DNA of 64,000 nt from Oryzias latipes. Its lineage: Eukaryota > Chordata > Actinopteri > Beloniformes > Adrianichthyidae. The notes beneath the pieces were generated by a model. That model had not been told where the DNA came from and made no database searches. It saw only the letters and a program-made list of their open reading frames with translations. The position numbers and the translations under genes were made by a program. Positions 51,401 to 62,815 of this stretch are shown in pieces. Positions within the stretch are counted from its first letter, which is position 1, and every line of letters starts with the position of its first letter. The DNA lies in the NCBI RefSeq assembly GCF_002234675.1, contig NC_019860.2:16298536-16362535 (forward strand), in the 5' to 3' direction.

Positions 51401-54400
51401 AAGTTTATGTAGTAATTATTGTTTTGTCTTTTTGTTTTGTTTGGGTAAGGTTTATTTTGGTGGCGATCTCTTGGGCTACCAAAGCAGTTGTGTGATACCA
51501 ATAAAGTCCGATGCTGTGATACCAGTGCATTCACAACCCATGAAGTGGGGAGATGACACCAATGACTGAATTTAAAGGCACTGTGTCGCTCATTTATGAT
51601 TAAGAAAGGAGGGCAATTACTTTTCAACAAATAACAAATAAGGTTTAGGTGCTTTCTTTGAGTAAATACAATTGTGTCAAAAATATTTTTGTACAAACTT
51701 AGTTTTTGAAAATATTCTTTTTTTTCTCAATGTTCTGAGCAATGCAAGAATGACAACTATGCCAAACAAATAATAGAAGGGTGTCAATACTTTTCACAGC
51801 ATTTGCTGACTAGGATTTCAAGCTATTTTAAAAAATGAAATAAAACTAATTGATTACTTGAATTGGGGTTTTTATCCTTTTTTTGTTGTAAAATTTAGGG
51901 ACCTCAAGGACCTCAGGGAGCTCCAGGGGAGAGAGGACAAATAGGGGAAGGTCTACCTGGGCCGAAGGTGAGTCTGTGTATTTTGTTTGAAGTGCTGTTA
52001 ACAGATTTCCTTTAGAGAATAATAACACTTAATTTTCGACGTATCGTCTATATTCACACTGCTGGAGCAAAATTCATATGAATTTGATTTCTAAAGCACA
52101 TTTCATGTAAAGAAAACAGCTCAAGGTGCTGTACATAAAAACAAACAAGAATGCAAAAACACTAATCCCGACTCGTGCAATAAAATAATTCAATAAGCCC
52201 CTCATAATAAAAATACACAAAAACAAACCCAAGAAAAAGAGAGAGCACATCTTAATGATCCCTGTAGGATATGAAAACCTTGATGTCCGTTCGGAGAAAG
52301 AAGCCAGAACACTTCGACACTTAAGGGAAGATTGTGAGAAATGTGTTTCTGCTTTTTCTCAAACTCACACCTGCTCAAGAATTCATGACAGTGGTTACCA
52401 CACGTAGAAAGTTGGGACTCTTTTCTGATCGCAGACTTCTTAGTTGTTGCTAACTTGTTCAGGTTTACAGTTTAAATGAGATTATCACAGTGGGTGTGCT
52501 GTTGGTGGTACATTTCCTCCAGCAGTTTGCAGACATCACCCTCCCACACACAAAATAACTGTCACAACTCATTTGAAACGTTGTTTGATCAGACTTAACC
52601 TAAGCTAATTTCTCAATCTACTCGAGCCGAAGAGAAAAGTAACTACCGGTAACTGACTCTGCATGGTATAATAGTACCTCATGAACCTATGAAAATGTTT
52701 AAAGATAAAAATAATAAACGTAAAATACAGTTTTTTGAATAATTTTAATATTTCTTGCTTGTATGATAAAATTGCATTTCAAAAAGGCCAAATAATATAA
52801 CAAATTACTAATATAAAGGATAGTACTTCATGAATTCCACTGTATAATCTGAATAATGTTAAAAAGGCCTAAATGATGAATAAAAGAAACTAAAATGGTG
52901 CAAAATCTAAATTTGCTGACACCAAATCTTAAATAAAATAGGAATTGACCAAAAAAAAAAGGTAAAATAATTTGACAGCACAAATTCTATTTAAATTGAA
53001 ATCCCTACACCTGCGGCTTCTCCCTATCTCTACATTTATGGTGTTTTAAAATTCTGATGTTTCTACGGCTTAATGATGTCATCAATAGTCACCGGTGAGC
53101 TAAGTTGGCGTGTAGCTGCCAGCGCTCAGAAAATGCATAACATCGGTTTTGTAACTTTCTAAAGTCGTGCAGAAACAAAAACTCAATACTTGTATTTAAA
53201 TGTATATGTCTGTGCTTCAGAGCACACCAACATGAAAAAATTTGTTTCTTCTCAGCACCTTAGCGACTTTAGCGTGACTCGGATCGCCCTACTGGCAGAG
53301 GTCAGGGCTAAGTTGCTGCGGCTCCTCCTTAAAAAAAAAAAAAAACACTTTCAACATCACTAAATCTTCAAATTTCCCTACAATATGAGCAATAGGGAGG
53401 AGCAAGGGGGGTAGGAATCGCCTTACGCTTTAAAACCGGAACTGTCACTGGTGGACAGGAAATCACACTCGCTAATGAAACTACCAACCGTGTAATCAAT
53501 CAATGCAACTCCAATGGATTCTGAAAACAGCTTTGTGCTAGCTTTAGGGGAGCAAAGGGTTGCACATTGGCGCATAGTTGCTTTTCTGAGCGTCAGAAAG
53601 CGTCGTTTTATGATGTTTGCGTAAACACTTAAACTACTGTAAAGTGTTGTATATCAATGCAAAGCAGCTTTTGTCCGCTTCAGAGTCCGTTGGAATTACG
53701 ATAATTGCATAAATTGTCGAAGTGTTACATAATGGACGTCAACGGTGGAGCTAAAGCTCAGATGTTAAATGGTTACATCTAAGAGTTCACGGTCAATTAG
53801 ATCTTAAAAAATGCTTAACGTATTAAACTAGACTTGCTCGTGCAAAAAATATTTGAATGGTTATGTCAACCAAAGTAATTATAGGTGTGCAGTTTCTTTT
53901 TACTTTAAATGACTAAGCGGCTGGAATGTGACAAAGCAATTTAGCTAACTCTTCACGTACTCTTTACACCAGCTAGCCTTTTTTCGGTTGACACTAAATG
54001 CATACCAGTTTTCCGTAATAGGGCAGAAGTCCAGTAAAGCTGCATCATTTTAATCATGAATTGTTAACCCAAAAAGTCAAATCCAACGCTTTCTAAGTTG
54101 CTCTAGCCTGGAGGGACGCTTGTTTCTTCACGCTTTTCCTCATTCTCTTGTAGCAGACTTTGCTGTAGACTTGCAGGTGGTGTTGCTGCTCTACAGCAGC
54201 GTTCATTACACGACATGTTCTGACGCGCTTTGGATTCACAGGAGCTCAGCTGCTTAACCCTTTTACCCCGCTGTATTAGCATGTTTGAGCTAGCATAAAA
54301 ATGTACCGCTCATCTCATTAGGACACCAAGATGCAGCTTTTTGAATAAATGATGCATAATATATACTAATCCTATCCAAATCCGTATAATTTTACCAGTT

Positions 54401-57400
54401 TAACTGCTTACCTATAAACCTCCTGTAAAAACAAACACTTCAATAGAAGCACAAATGCATCCATGTTTTTTTTATAGGGCTTTCAGATCAGTTGAAATTA
54501 ATTAGCTGTGATTGCAGAATCAACACTCGTTATCTCCATTTATCAGATGGTTTTGCTCAAAGCCATGGGATTTAGGGAATTCTGGGGGTTTATAGGACAA
54601 ATCGACATATGGACTGGAGAGATTGAACCACCATTCACTCTCGACTTCTGACCCACAGCTGATATAAGCTTAACATTTGTGCATGGCCGCTGGTTAATAT
54701 TGATCGTCCTGTTCTCCACCAACGTGACACGAATCTGTAAATCCAGATTGAGCACTGCTGATCAAAATATATATTTCTGCTGACTCATTTTTCAAAGTTT
54801 GATGCCAAAACCTTTTTCTTCAACAAACAAAAGCTTTAATCGGCACAGAACATTGAGCCAATGACTGTGTAAGCCTGACTTGGGAAGAACAAATAAATAA
54901 AACAATGGTAAAAAAGGAATTATGCAGAGGTGATCCAGAGTACAGTTCGGACTAAATTAGCGCAAACCTTTAAAAGCTGACTCCAATGACATTAAACCCC
55001 ACCCCCACCCCCACCCCCCCCCACACACACCATTGTCACGTTTTATGTCATTAAAGTAAACGTTTAGCACCTCGAAACCTTCTTTTTCCAAATGCCCCAA
55101 ACCTTTCTTCTTTTATTTTTTATTGGTTGAGAGGAAACCAAAGGAAAAGGAGCCAGCTAGTGTTTAGGGGTTAAAACAACGGTGAACAATCCGGCTTTAA
55201 CTTGGATCTATAAACAGAAAGTTCCTTAGAATGTACTTGCACTTCACATGCAAGTCGCTATAGCCTCAAACGCTGCCAACATTTTTTACATTGGTATTAC
55301 AATAAATGTATAAATAAATAAATGGAAAACAGTAATGACCTTATTAACACTTGAATATTTATATATATATACCGTAATTTCCGGACTACAAGCCGCTACT
55401 TTTTTCCTGCGCTTACAGCCCTGCGGCTTTTTCAGTGACGCGGCTAATTTATGGATTTAATTGGCGGCCTAATTTATGGATTTAATTGGCGGCCGCCATG
55501 TACGTATTTTCGAACTCAGTGAATAGTTTGTATTCTCTATCTAACACCAAGCACGAGGCATTTTTATTCAACACACCTCTTAGCAGCCAAACAGCATGGA
55601 CTTGACTTCAGGTCTTAGACACTTCAGTCATGGTTCAACAAAACGAAACACGCATGTCCAGCCGCATCCCAGAATCCTTTGGTGCCATTAGACCCAACGT
55701 GCACGTGATCGCCGCTACATTATGATGAAGCTTTCAAGTTAAAAGCAATCGTTAAAAGCAGCGTAAAAAAGTCCACCGTCACCAACGGGTTTGGAAAAGC
55801 CGGTTTGCTGCGTGACGGAGAGAACAGCGCATGGAGTGAATGTACACTCCATTTACGGTTTCTAAGGAAACCGTAAAAGCGGAATTTTGCTTTGAAAAAC
55901 TCACAGCCTCCGTGTGAGCTGGAGACATCTTCTCCTGCTGATTGAGCTACGGGGCCGATGGCAGTCTGAAGGCTCCCACACGTAACAACGCATCCGCCCC
56001 TCATACACAAAACGTACAGTTTTAAGTCCGATTGCTCTGCACAGAAACGATTTGCTCCATCCACCGGCGCAACGGGGACGAAGTGCTCCTCCTTGAAGTC
56101 GCCCTGGCCAGAGGTGTCGGAGTAGATAGGAAGGGGAGACAAGGAGCGCGCAGGGCGGGAGCGGAGCGCAGAGGCGTCCGCGGAGTGCAGAGGCTTCTGA
56201 ATTCTGACGCACGCGCCGCACTGAGGCGCGCGCTTTTCAGTCGCCGCTGCTTTATTTTACCGTTGTGTTTTCTAACCAGTCCTGTTACTCCCATAACGCT
56301 GCTGCGACACAAGCGGAAGGAGAGCTTTTCCCGTTCACCCCTCCATGCACTGCTGCTAATTCTTAAACACGTACAACAGAATGGCGAGCCGGGCGTTGGC
56401 CCCGCCTTTAGCCCCTAAGACTCATGGGAAATGTGGAATCGCGGATGTAAATTTCCTCATTATAACTGAGGGATGTAATGTTGATTATATGGTTACTGTT
56501 TGTAATTTTATGTTAGATACCTAGATTGTCAATAAGTAAAAAAAAAAAATGAAATAAAAACACCATAACTGAGGGACTTGTGAACAGAATATAGGTCCAT
56601 GCTGTTTGTCAGATGTCGATACACTCAAATACATGAGCCAGAGGCAAAATTGGCACCACCCACAATGTGCTAATGAATTGCACACACTCTGGGATGCTGG
56701 GCGTGATCTGTCAGGATGACAATATCGGCTATCACATGCGCGGCTTGTACTCTGACGCGGCTTGTATATTAATAAAAGCAGTCAAACACGTGAATATGGG
56801 TGGGTGCGGCTTGTAATCGGGTGCGCTTTGTAGTCCGGAATTTACGGTATATATATATTTTTTAAGGTTTTAAGGTCCAATGTCACAAAAGATTAGGAGA
56901 CAACAAGCTTTAGCCTTTCTCTCAACCTTAACTTTCCAGTTTTTCATTGGAAATGTCACTGACATGTTCAGGTTCTAATGCCAGCTTTTTATAGACATTC
57001 GGGTATTAAACAAACTGTTTTGATAAATTAAAACAGCAAATCAGCCTAAATTTTAAAAGGATTCAGTGTAGTGCTCCCTACATCACTAATTTACCAGATT
57101 TTTTTAAAATTTTGTGTCTTTAGATAAATCATTGCACCACGATGAGATATGACTCAAAGGAAACCAAGAACTATAGTGTAAATTGGTAAAGATTATAGCC
57201 AGGCTTCAAAGTTAGCCGAGACTGTACTCATGCCTGTTCAGTTTACAAAATGAAAACAATCAAGGCCTAGACACACTGCCCATTGTTAAAGGGCTTCGTC
57301 TAAACAGAACCTATGTCAGTAAAGCCTGCTGTCAGACCTGACATGAACTGTTGCAGCAGAGGATGTTTCTGATGCAAGGAAAAGTAAACCAAAAGAAAAA

Positions 57401-60400
57401 TGGAACATTCATACCGCCCCACCTACTACACACTACAAGTATAGTCGGTATGTATGGACCATAAAAAAACAGATTACCGATCACTCATTGGTTTGGAAGC
57501 AGCCATCAACTGCTTTGCATCCCTGTATAATTCAAAGACTTTTTGCTGTTTTGAAATGTCACACCTCTGTTGTTCCACAGCATCTCCTTGGCCTCGTTGT
57601 CTCATACACTCCCTTTAGCTTTTTTGCCCCAGTAGATCTGACATTTCTCGTAGTTCCAAAAACAAAACAATCACAGACCTAGAGGTTATTGTGCTTTCTC
57701 AGTTGCAGGCCCAAAACTGTGGAATGACCTGCCAGTGTTCATCCCGTTAAATGATACAACAGCAAATTAGATGTCGTTGGCTTTTGCCACCCTGATTTGT
57801 TGGTTTCACCATTATTTTTTTATTACTTGTTTGTGTTGTCTTTTTAAATTTGATGATGTAATCTACATCCATGTCCAGTTACCGGTAATTGGTCCACTCT
57901 TGTTCATGAAGGGCTTAGAATCTAGGGTTGATTGACTGAAATCAAATTGTTTTTTAACTGACACTAGTAAAATGACCAGATGTCCGATACCAAATAATGT
58001 TGCTGTCATCTGAAAAGATTAAAGGCTTCAACGGAACCTGGAGTTTTTCTTAATGCAGCTTTTCATAATGGACTGCTTAAAAGCAGCCAACTTGGCTGGT
58101 GAGTCAACAGTAAGATTTTGGTCTCTGGGGTTGTGACTTCAAACTTGGAGCATCAAACCACATGCAGCGAAATCCATTTCAAGGCTGTAGCTACCAAAAA
58201 TGTTCTGTCCAGTGCGTTCAAGTACTTCTCTCTATGAGATGCTCAAGCTAGCGGAACCTCACAGAACAACTGCAAACATTTTGACAGCTTGTATTTTTTT
58301 GAACTTTATGCTGGAGCCAATTTCCAAAGGGGATGTTAAAATTAAATGTTTTTTTGTTAAATATATTCCATCATTTGTAAATATTGCCCAGCGCTAGAAC
58401 GGGGGCAGTTTAATATTGACAAAAACCCAAAGGGAGCTATAAAAGTCCCACTTTTATGTTTAGAAAAGACACGTCTCATGTTTTTTTTTTTATATTGATC
58501 TATTTATAAAATACAGGTGTAAATATTTTCTACAGTTGAACTATAACTGTGTGAGGCTTTTCTATGAATAACAGTTTCAACTTTTTACTTGTGACAGCTG
58601 CAGATTTAAGTTCCTTTCAAAATAAAATCAATGCTTGTAACTGCAATAAGATAAGGATAATCGAATACTTAACCCCTCTCACAGTAGATTAAACCCCTTT
58701 ACCATCATTTTTGCTTATTTGTCTGACATGTTCAACGTCTAAACATAAGTGACAAAACGTAATTAACGGAAAACAGATGAACCAAAACTACAAACCCATT
58801 ATTTATTCAAATTCTCCTTTTTTTTTTTTTTTTCCAAAGACACATGTGGCTTTGCAGACCTCTGGTCTATGGAATACTTGCTGTACTTGTACTCAAGTAT
58901 ACTTAATAAAATAAACTTCAAGTTTACTACTTTTTGCTAAGGGTTGCCAATTTTTTTTTTTTTACTTAAAAAATGTTTAAAAAGTTAAAATTTCAAATCC
59001 CTATGCCAATATGATTTTGGGAAAATAACTCACTCAAAGTTTATTTTTAGGCATCGATGGAGATTCTTTTGCCCTTTCTGAACAGAATCCATGCAGAACA
59101 CCTCCCTTGAATCGCAGTCAAGCCTGCAGGATTTATTTTCGGAGTCACTTAGTGTTTGTAGCTTTTACTAAATCCACCCTTTGCTGCATATGGTCTCACT
59201 TCGCCACTGCTGTCACATGTTTGATGTTTCAAAAAAACAGGAACATCTCTTTCTGCCTTCGCAGGGTGAACGGGGCTTGGAGGGGCCGCGGGGGCCCAGA
59301 GGACAGCCGGGCGCCGGAATCAAAGGAGACAAGGTAGAGTACAGAGAGGCTATAAACGAGGCGCCCTGCCTTCACAAAGGCACGAGGAGAAAGCTTTTGT
59401 AGGGAAAGGCCAAAAGTTGCCACAGCCACAGATAAATGCTTTGAGCGTGGGGTTTTATGGGAGGTCGTCGTCTCCGGGTGATGAATCAGGGTCAGAGCTT
59501 GGTGGCGTAGGAGGAATGCAGTTTTATAGTTCGTACTGATGAATGTGAGAAAGTAAACGCTCAGACTGAAAGGAGGAGATGGTCAGAATGCAGATCTCTG
59601 CTAACATCTTCTTCCTTGAAGTCGGAAAATCTGAGATTTTCTTAAAATGTCACGCCTGGGATTGATCTTGAATAATTTTGTTCAAAATAAAGAGAAATTT
59701 GTCTATTTTTTTTCATCTATTACGCACGTCTGGGCAGAGATCTCCCTTCAGCCCTTCAGTGAGGTTCACTGCAGGAAATATTTCCATGTATTTCTAAGCC
59801 GAAAAGGGGTTTCACAGATGAAATGACATGGAAATGGAAAAGAAAAACATTATCTACTAACTGTATTCAGAGACATTTCATTCATCTGATGCAGAACAGC
59901 TAAAACGCACCGCCTTTTTTGGCAGATCCTCGCCTGCAGCTGGGTGCTTTCCACGAGTCATAAATCATGAAATCCTCTCAGCTGGCATTTAAGTGTGACG
60001 CATCATTTTGCTGTCGAGATTTATATGACATTGTCACTGTTAACCGTCTTTCTATTTGTTGTCTTTAGGGGGATTTTGGCCCTCCAGGTCTTCCGGGGCC
60101 CATTGGCCTCCCAGGAGTTGGCATACAAGGAGAGAAGGCAGGTTCATGAACCCTGAAGCTAATGTTAAAGTTTTACATCAGTACTAAAGATCTCAGGGAT
60201 TCAATATTCTATATTCACCTTTACCTTAAATCAGTTTCCCTTACATTTTAAAGGAAAAATTAAGGAGAAAAATCTGATCCTAAGTAAAATCCAGTGTAAG
60301 AAGACGGTTTGTAAGTGTCTATAGATATTTTAGAGATGATGAAGATCCAATAAAACTAAGTTACTGGTTCGGGCTGGTGCTCAGAGCCTAGGGTTTAAGA

Positions 60401-62815
60401 GGAATGCTCAGAGATGCAAGGATGGATCAAGATACCGCATTAGGGTCATTTTTTGTGATGACTTACCGTTATAATTTATTTAGAAGTTCAAAAAGATGAA
60501 TCTGCATGATATAGGACATTTAAATCTTGATCCGCTGTGTATTTATCTTTTAAACAAGCAATTATTGACTGTGCGAAAGTTTCTCTACAGGGCTCTTTGC
60601 TATAGGAAAATTGAGCATTTTCACAAGCTTTACATATCAGCACCTGCATTTACTCAATTTTCCTTTTCCATAAAATATCTTCAGTGAGTCTAAACTTTCT
60701 TTTTACACTAGACTTTGTGTACGACTCTTTAAAATGAGAAAACAGGTTTTCCCTTAACCTTACCCTTAACTGTTAAAGCAAAAAATCGAACGGCAACTTC
60801 AGCCTCGCCTGACATTTAAGGTGTGGCAGATAAAACAAACATTAAAATCGTCACGGGTCAGGGTCAATCATTTTCTAAGTATAATAATAAACCGTGTTTG
60901 CAGCTTTATTAGCGGCGTCCTCATAACATTAGAGAGTCTGTCAATGTGGGTATTATTCAGATGGAAGGGGTTTGGTACAACCATCGCAAAAAACCAAAAT
61001 TGAGCAGAAGTCCTGGTATTTTCTCTTAGATACAGTTTTTTGTTTTTCTCGAAATCAGATAATAATTGAGACGGAAATAATTATTTTGTTTTTGTTTTTC
61101 AGCTTTATTGAACAATATATCAAAAAACAAATCATCAAAGAGAACATCAGACGCAATAACAATGTTATCATTCCAAACATCTTTAATCCCAGTATATAAT
61201 AGAAATAACAGGAACATAGTTGGTAAAAAGAAAGCTTGCATGTCTCAATCTTTGTTGGGGTTGGTCTATGTAACTCAAATGAGTCATTTCCTGTTCAGTA
61301 AACCATTGGTTGTGTCCAAATTCCTTTACTACTCACTACTTATTGCACTGTATAGAGCATTTGCCATTTTATTGCAGTGTCCAAATCTACAGCTCTGTCC
61401 GAATTCCACACTAATCCCAAACTACTAAAAAACTATCTAGTGCAGGACTATGGATTTTAAAAGCAATCCGGACACCATGCTCACTACGTTTTTTTTTTTT
61501 TTTGGAACTGTAAATATGACATCAATTTCAAAAAGTTAAAATCTAATTGATAAGAGTGTTTTCTGAAGATAACATTTATATATTGTTAAAAAAATAAAGT
61601 TTTGGGGCAAAAATTGTTACGACGCAATGCATTGTGGTCTATATTCGCCAACCTAGTGAGCATCGATGCACACTGGTTTTTTCGCAGTGACTTCTGGGAA
61701 ATTTCTAGGGCACTCAATTTTGGAATTGTAGACTCAGACAGCCCAAAAAATGGCCAACGCCCTATATAGTGCAGTAAAAAGTGATTAGTGAAGGAATTTA
61801 GACAAACCCTACAATTTCAAATTCCAGTGCCCCAGAAATTTCCCAGAAGTCTTTGTGAAAATCAGTGTGCATCAGCTGGTGAATATAGACCACAATGCAT
61901 TTTGTTTGAACAATATTTAATGTGAAAGGCTTTTATTTTTATTTATTTTTTTATAAAATGTTCTTTATTAGAACACAGTGGATTTAAAACTGCTAACAGT
62001 ATTTTCTTTTCTGCTCCATTTTAGCTATAAAATTATACGTGTGTATGTTTGCTTTTTACAATTAAAATTTATTAAAAAACTCGATCAGGGATATCCAACA
62101 AATGGGTCATATGAGTTTTGCGCTTTCTGTGATCTGATTGGGTTCAAAGCATAAACTAACACTGTAAACGGTTCTCAAACCTTTGCCCATTTTTTTTTTT
62201 TAATTTTGAAGTTTTCATCCCTTCGTTGTGTGTAGAAAGTCTGATCACCCTCATTTATTCTGCAGGTTGCATAACCCCCACATGCACAACAGGTGCAGAT
62301 GGGTTTCAGCTGACAGCTGAGCCAAAGATCACTCCCCTGATATCAAAGCACCAGTTAATTACTGTCAAAATCTGGTTCTAGTCCACTGTTCACAGACATG
62401 TGAAGGGGGGGGGGGGGGGGCAAGCTTCCACTGAGCTGGATTGGCTAAAACCTGAAGTAATTGCAAAACGACTTGACCTTAGAAACTCCCTGAAATAAAC
62501 CCGAGAAGAGCACATTCACCTGATTATAACACCCCAAACTGTGGCAGACTGTGGCTGCTCAGCTCGTAAGTAGAACAAGATGCATATTATGGAAGCGCTA
62601 TATATTACAAAAAAGGAGACACAACCCACTATTTAAATCTGGGGTAAGGACCCCTCATGATGTCCTAGAAAAAGTCTGATGCTAAACACCGAAAATAACC
62701 AAGAACTCAACATTGCTGCTCAGGTCTGATGGATTTCTCTTTGCAGGGAACCGAAGGCCCAAGAGGTCCGCCGGGGAGCAGAGGCCCACAAGGGGAGGGA
62801 AAGCCAGGACCCAAG
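36453..62815 (+). CDS. Collagen alpha(XXVIII)-like chain, 5' part (continues beyond window)
   Basis: Exons: 36453-36588, 38194-38762, 42130-42150, 42235-42297, 43881-43934, 44019-44063, 44152-44178, 44374-44418, 44564-44608, 44715-44768, 51056-51124, 51219-51287, 51899-51967, 59265-59333, 60069-60137 and 62747-62815. From exon 2 on, every junction is phase 0. Residues 1-19 are a signal peptide. Exon 2 is a complete von Willebrand A domain (about 46-235) with a MIDAS-type DSSES (61-65), Thr137 and Asp167, expected to bind a divalent ion and ligands. Exon 4 brings CKCEKGERG and starts the Gly-X-Y helix. Six 69-nt exons each have one Gly-X-Gly break, a known hallmark of collagen XXVIII. The protein is secreted to extracellular matrix. 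The 3' end is off the window, and a missed small exon is possible. Other vWA collagens fit less well. Confidence 0.87.
37370..37826 (+). repeat. TGTTCACAC-family repeat, copy 2 (collagen intron 1)
   Basis: Starts GTGTTCACACTGGACTGTC and ends TTGTGAACGTCGCAT, an imperfect terminal inversion. The middle aligns with 8935-9390 and 48300-49027. Confidence 0.6.
38763..42129 (+). other. Collagen intron 2
   Basis: Contains a dispersed repeat (about 40655-41120). It also has a 41560-41880 stretch that reads in pieces like a degraded mobile-element protein (for example STFSEMKKWGIKVSEEANMLMERS), which I cannot name. No exon-like Gly-X-Y segment seen. Confidence 0.5.
40655..41120. repeat. Dispersed fish repeat in collagen intron 2
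   Basis: Contains CAACTTTTTTGAGCTTTTATG, AATGTTTATTCCTCACATAAAA and GTGGGTTCTCACATTGTGACGTCACAAAGTG (key word TTGTGACGTCACAA), a combination I know from repeated teleost sequence. No protein coding capacity seen. Confidence 0.45.
44783..45665 (+). mobile_element. hAT-type nonautonomous element, 883 bp
   Basis: Perfect inverted ends CAGTGTTTTTCAACC ... GGTTGAAAAACACTG, followed inward by CACGGCACAC words at both ends. Adjacent 8-mers CCTTATAC and CCTTTACT suggest a decayed target duplication. It starts only 15 bp after the donor side of collagen exon 10 and contains a 36-bp tandem repeat. Confidence 0.85.
45110..45180 (+). repeat. 36-bp tandem duplication inside the hAT element
   Basis: GTGCAGAAAACGGCCGGCGG and the following 16 bases occur twice without change (45110-45145 and 45146-45180). 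Confidence 0.95.
47232..47269. repeat. Perfect 17-bp inverted repeat, 4-nt loop
   Basis: Arms GGATTATCAGCAAAATG and CATTTTGCTGATAATCC enclose TGAT, with no mismatch. Could form a hairpin or cruciform. Confidence 0.9.
48300..49027 (+). repeat. TGTTCACAC-family repeat, copy 3, with nested SINE
   Basis: Left end CGGTGTTCACACTGGACTGTC and right end GCGGTGTGAACGTAGCAT are imperfect inverted repeats. The interior aligns with copies at 8935 and 37370 except for the SINE at 48396-48649. Confidence 0.65.
48396..48649 (-). mobile_element. tRNA-derived SINE, minus strand
   Basis: On the minus strand a B box (GGGTTCGAATCCGGG) lies near the 5' side. The 3' tail reads TGTGGCGACCCGTGATGGGA, then an AAAGCCGAAAGGGAAAGAAG-like end. 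It is flanked by the perfect 10-bp duplication AAAATGGTCT (48386-48395 and 48650-48659). Its tail resembles the tail of the LINE at 24757-24786. Confidence 0.8.
49175..49330 (+). repeat. LINE-tail-like dispersed repeat
   Basis: CTCCAGCTCCAGACTGGGAT, GACGAGCTCCAGAAACCCC, and an end in GGGATACAGCGGGTTGAGAAAATGGATGGA (key words AGCGGGTTGA, ATGGATGGA). This resembles the 3' end common to many fish LINE copies. Confidence 0.45.
52080..52330. repeat. Dispersed repeat, TTTATATAGCAC-like family
   Basis: TTTCTAAAGCACATTTCATGTAAAG and CTCAAGGTGCTGTACATAAAA match the start of a common fish repeat; the rest is degraded. Confidence 0.4.
55371..56849. mobile_element. Inverted-end DNA transposon, 1.48 kb
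   Basis: The left end ACCGTAATTTCCGGACTACAAGCCGC and the right end (inverted) ACCGTAAATTCCGGACTACAAAGCGC agree over about 26 bp. Both sides abut ATATATAT, so the target duplication (TA or 8 bp) cannot be resolved. The inside is GC-richer and has a 140-codon open frame on the minus strand (56142-55720) with no domain I recognise. A 27-bp tandem duplication (GGATTTAATTGGCGGCC-type) lies at about 55440-55495. Confidence 0.75.
57575..57765 (+). pseudogene. LINE (Rex/L2-like) C-terminal remnant
   Basis: Reads VVSYTPF ... LTFLVVPKTK and, after a frameshift, FSVAGPKLWNDLPVF. These are the conserved words near the end of many fish non-LTR retrotransposon polyproteins (a VP-R/K-T/R block, then AAPKLWN-LP). 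Only this C-terminal piece is recognisable, with a frame break between the two words. Confidence 0.6.
61306..61906. repeat. Nested inverted repeats (MITE-like cluster)
   Basis: The segment from 61309 (TGTGTCCAAATTCC ... TATTGCACTGTATAG) is inverted at about 61741-61805 (CTATATAGTGCAGT ... GGAATTTAGACAA). A second pair, about 61625-61730 and 61811-61906 (TTGTGGTCTATATTC against GAATATAGACCACAA, GGGAAATTTC against GAAATTTCCC), brackets the right arm of the first. Two related nonautonomous elements, one inserted in or rearranged with the other, would explain it. Confidence 0.6.
62405..62420. repeat. Poly-G tract, 16 nt
   Basis: Uninterrupted G run in collagen intron 15. Confidence 0.9.

Larger units (their letters stand above)
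51968..59264 (+). other. Collagen intron 13, about 7.3 kb
   Basis: The largest intron in view. It holds a TTTCATGTAAAG-type repeat (52080-52330), a C-rich run (about 54993-55022), a 1.5-kb inverted-end transposon (55371-56849) and a LINE C-terminal remnant (57575-57765). No Gly-X-Y exon was found, but one under 50 bp could be missed. Confidence 0.5.

Noticed and set aside
56032-56418. Host gene in the GC-rich part of 55.4-56.8 kb
   Set aside because: Lies inside a transposon with inverted ends, and frames on both strands lack recognisable domains.
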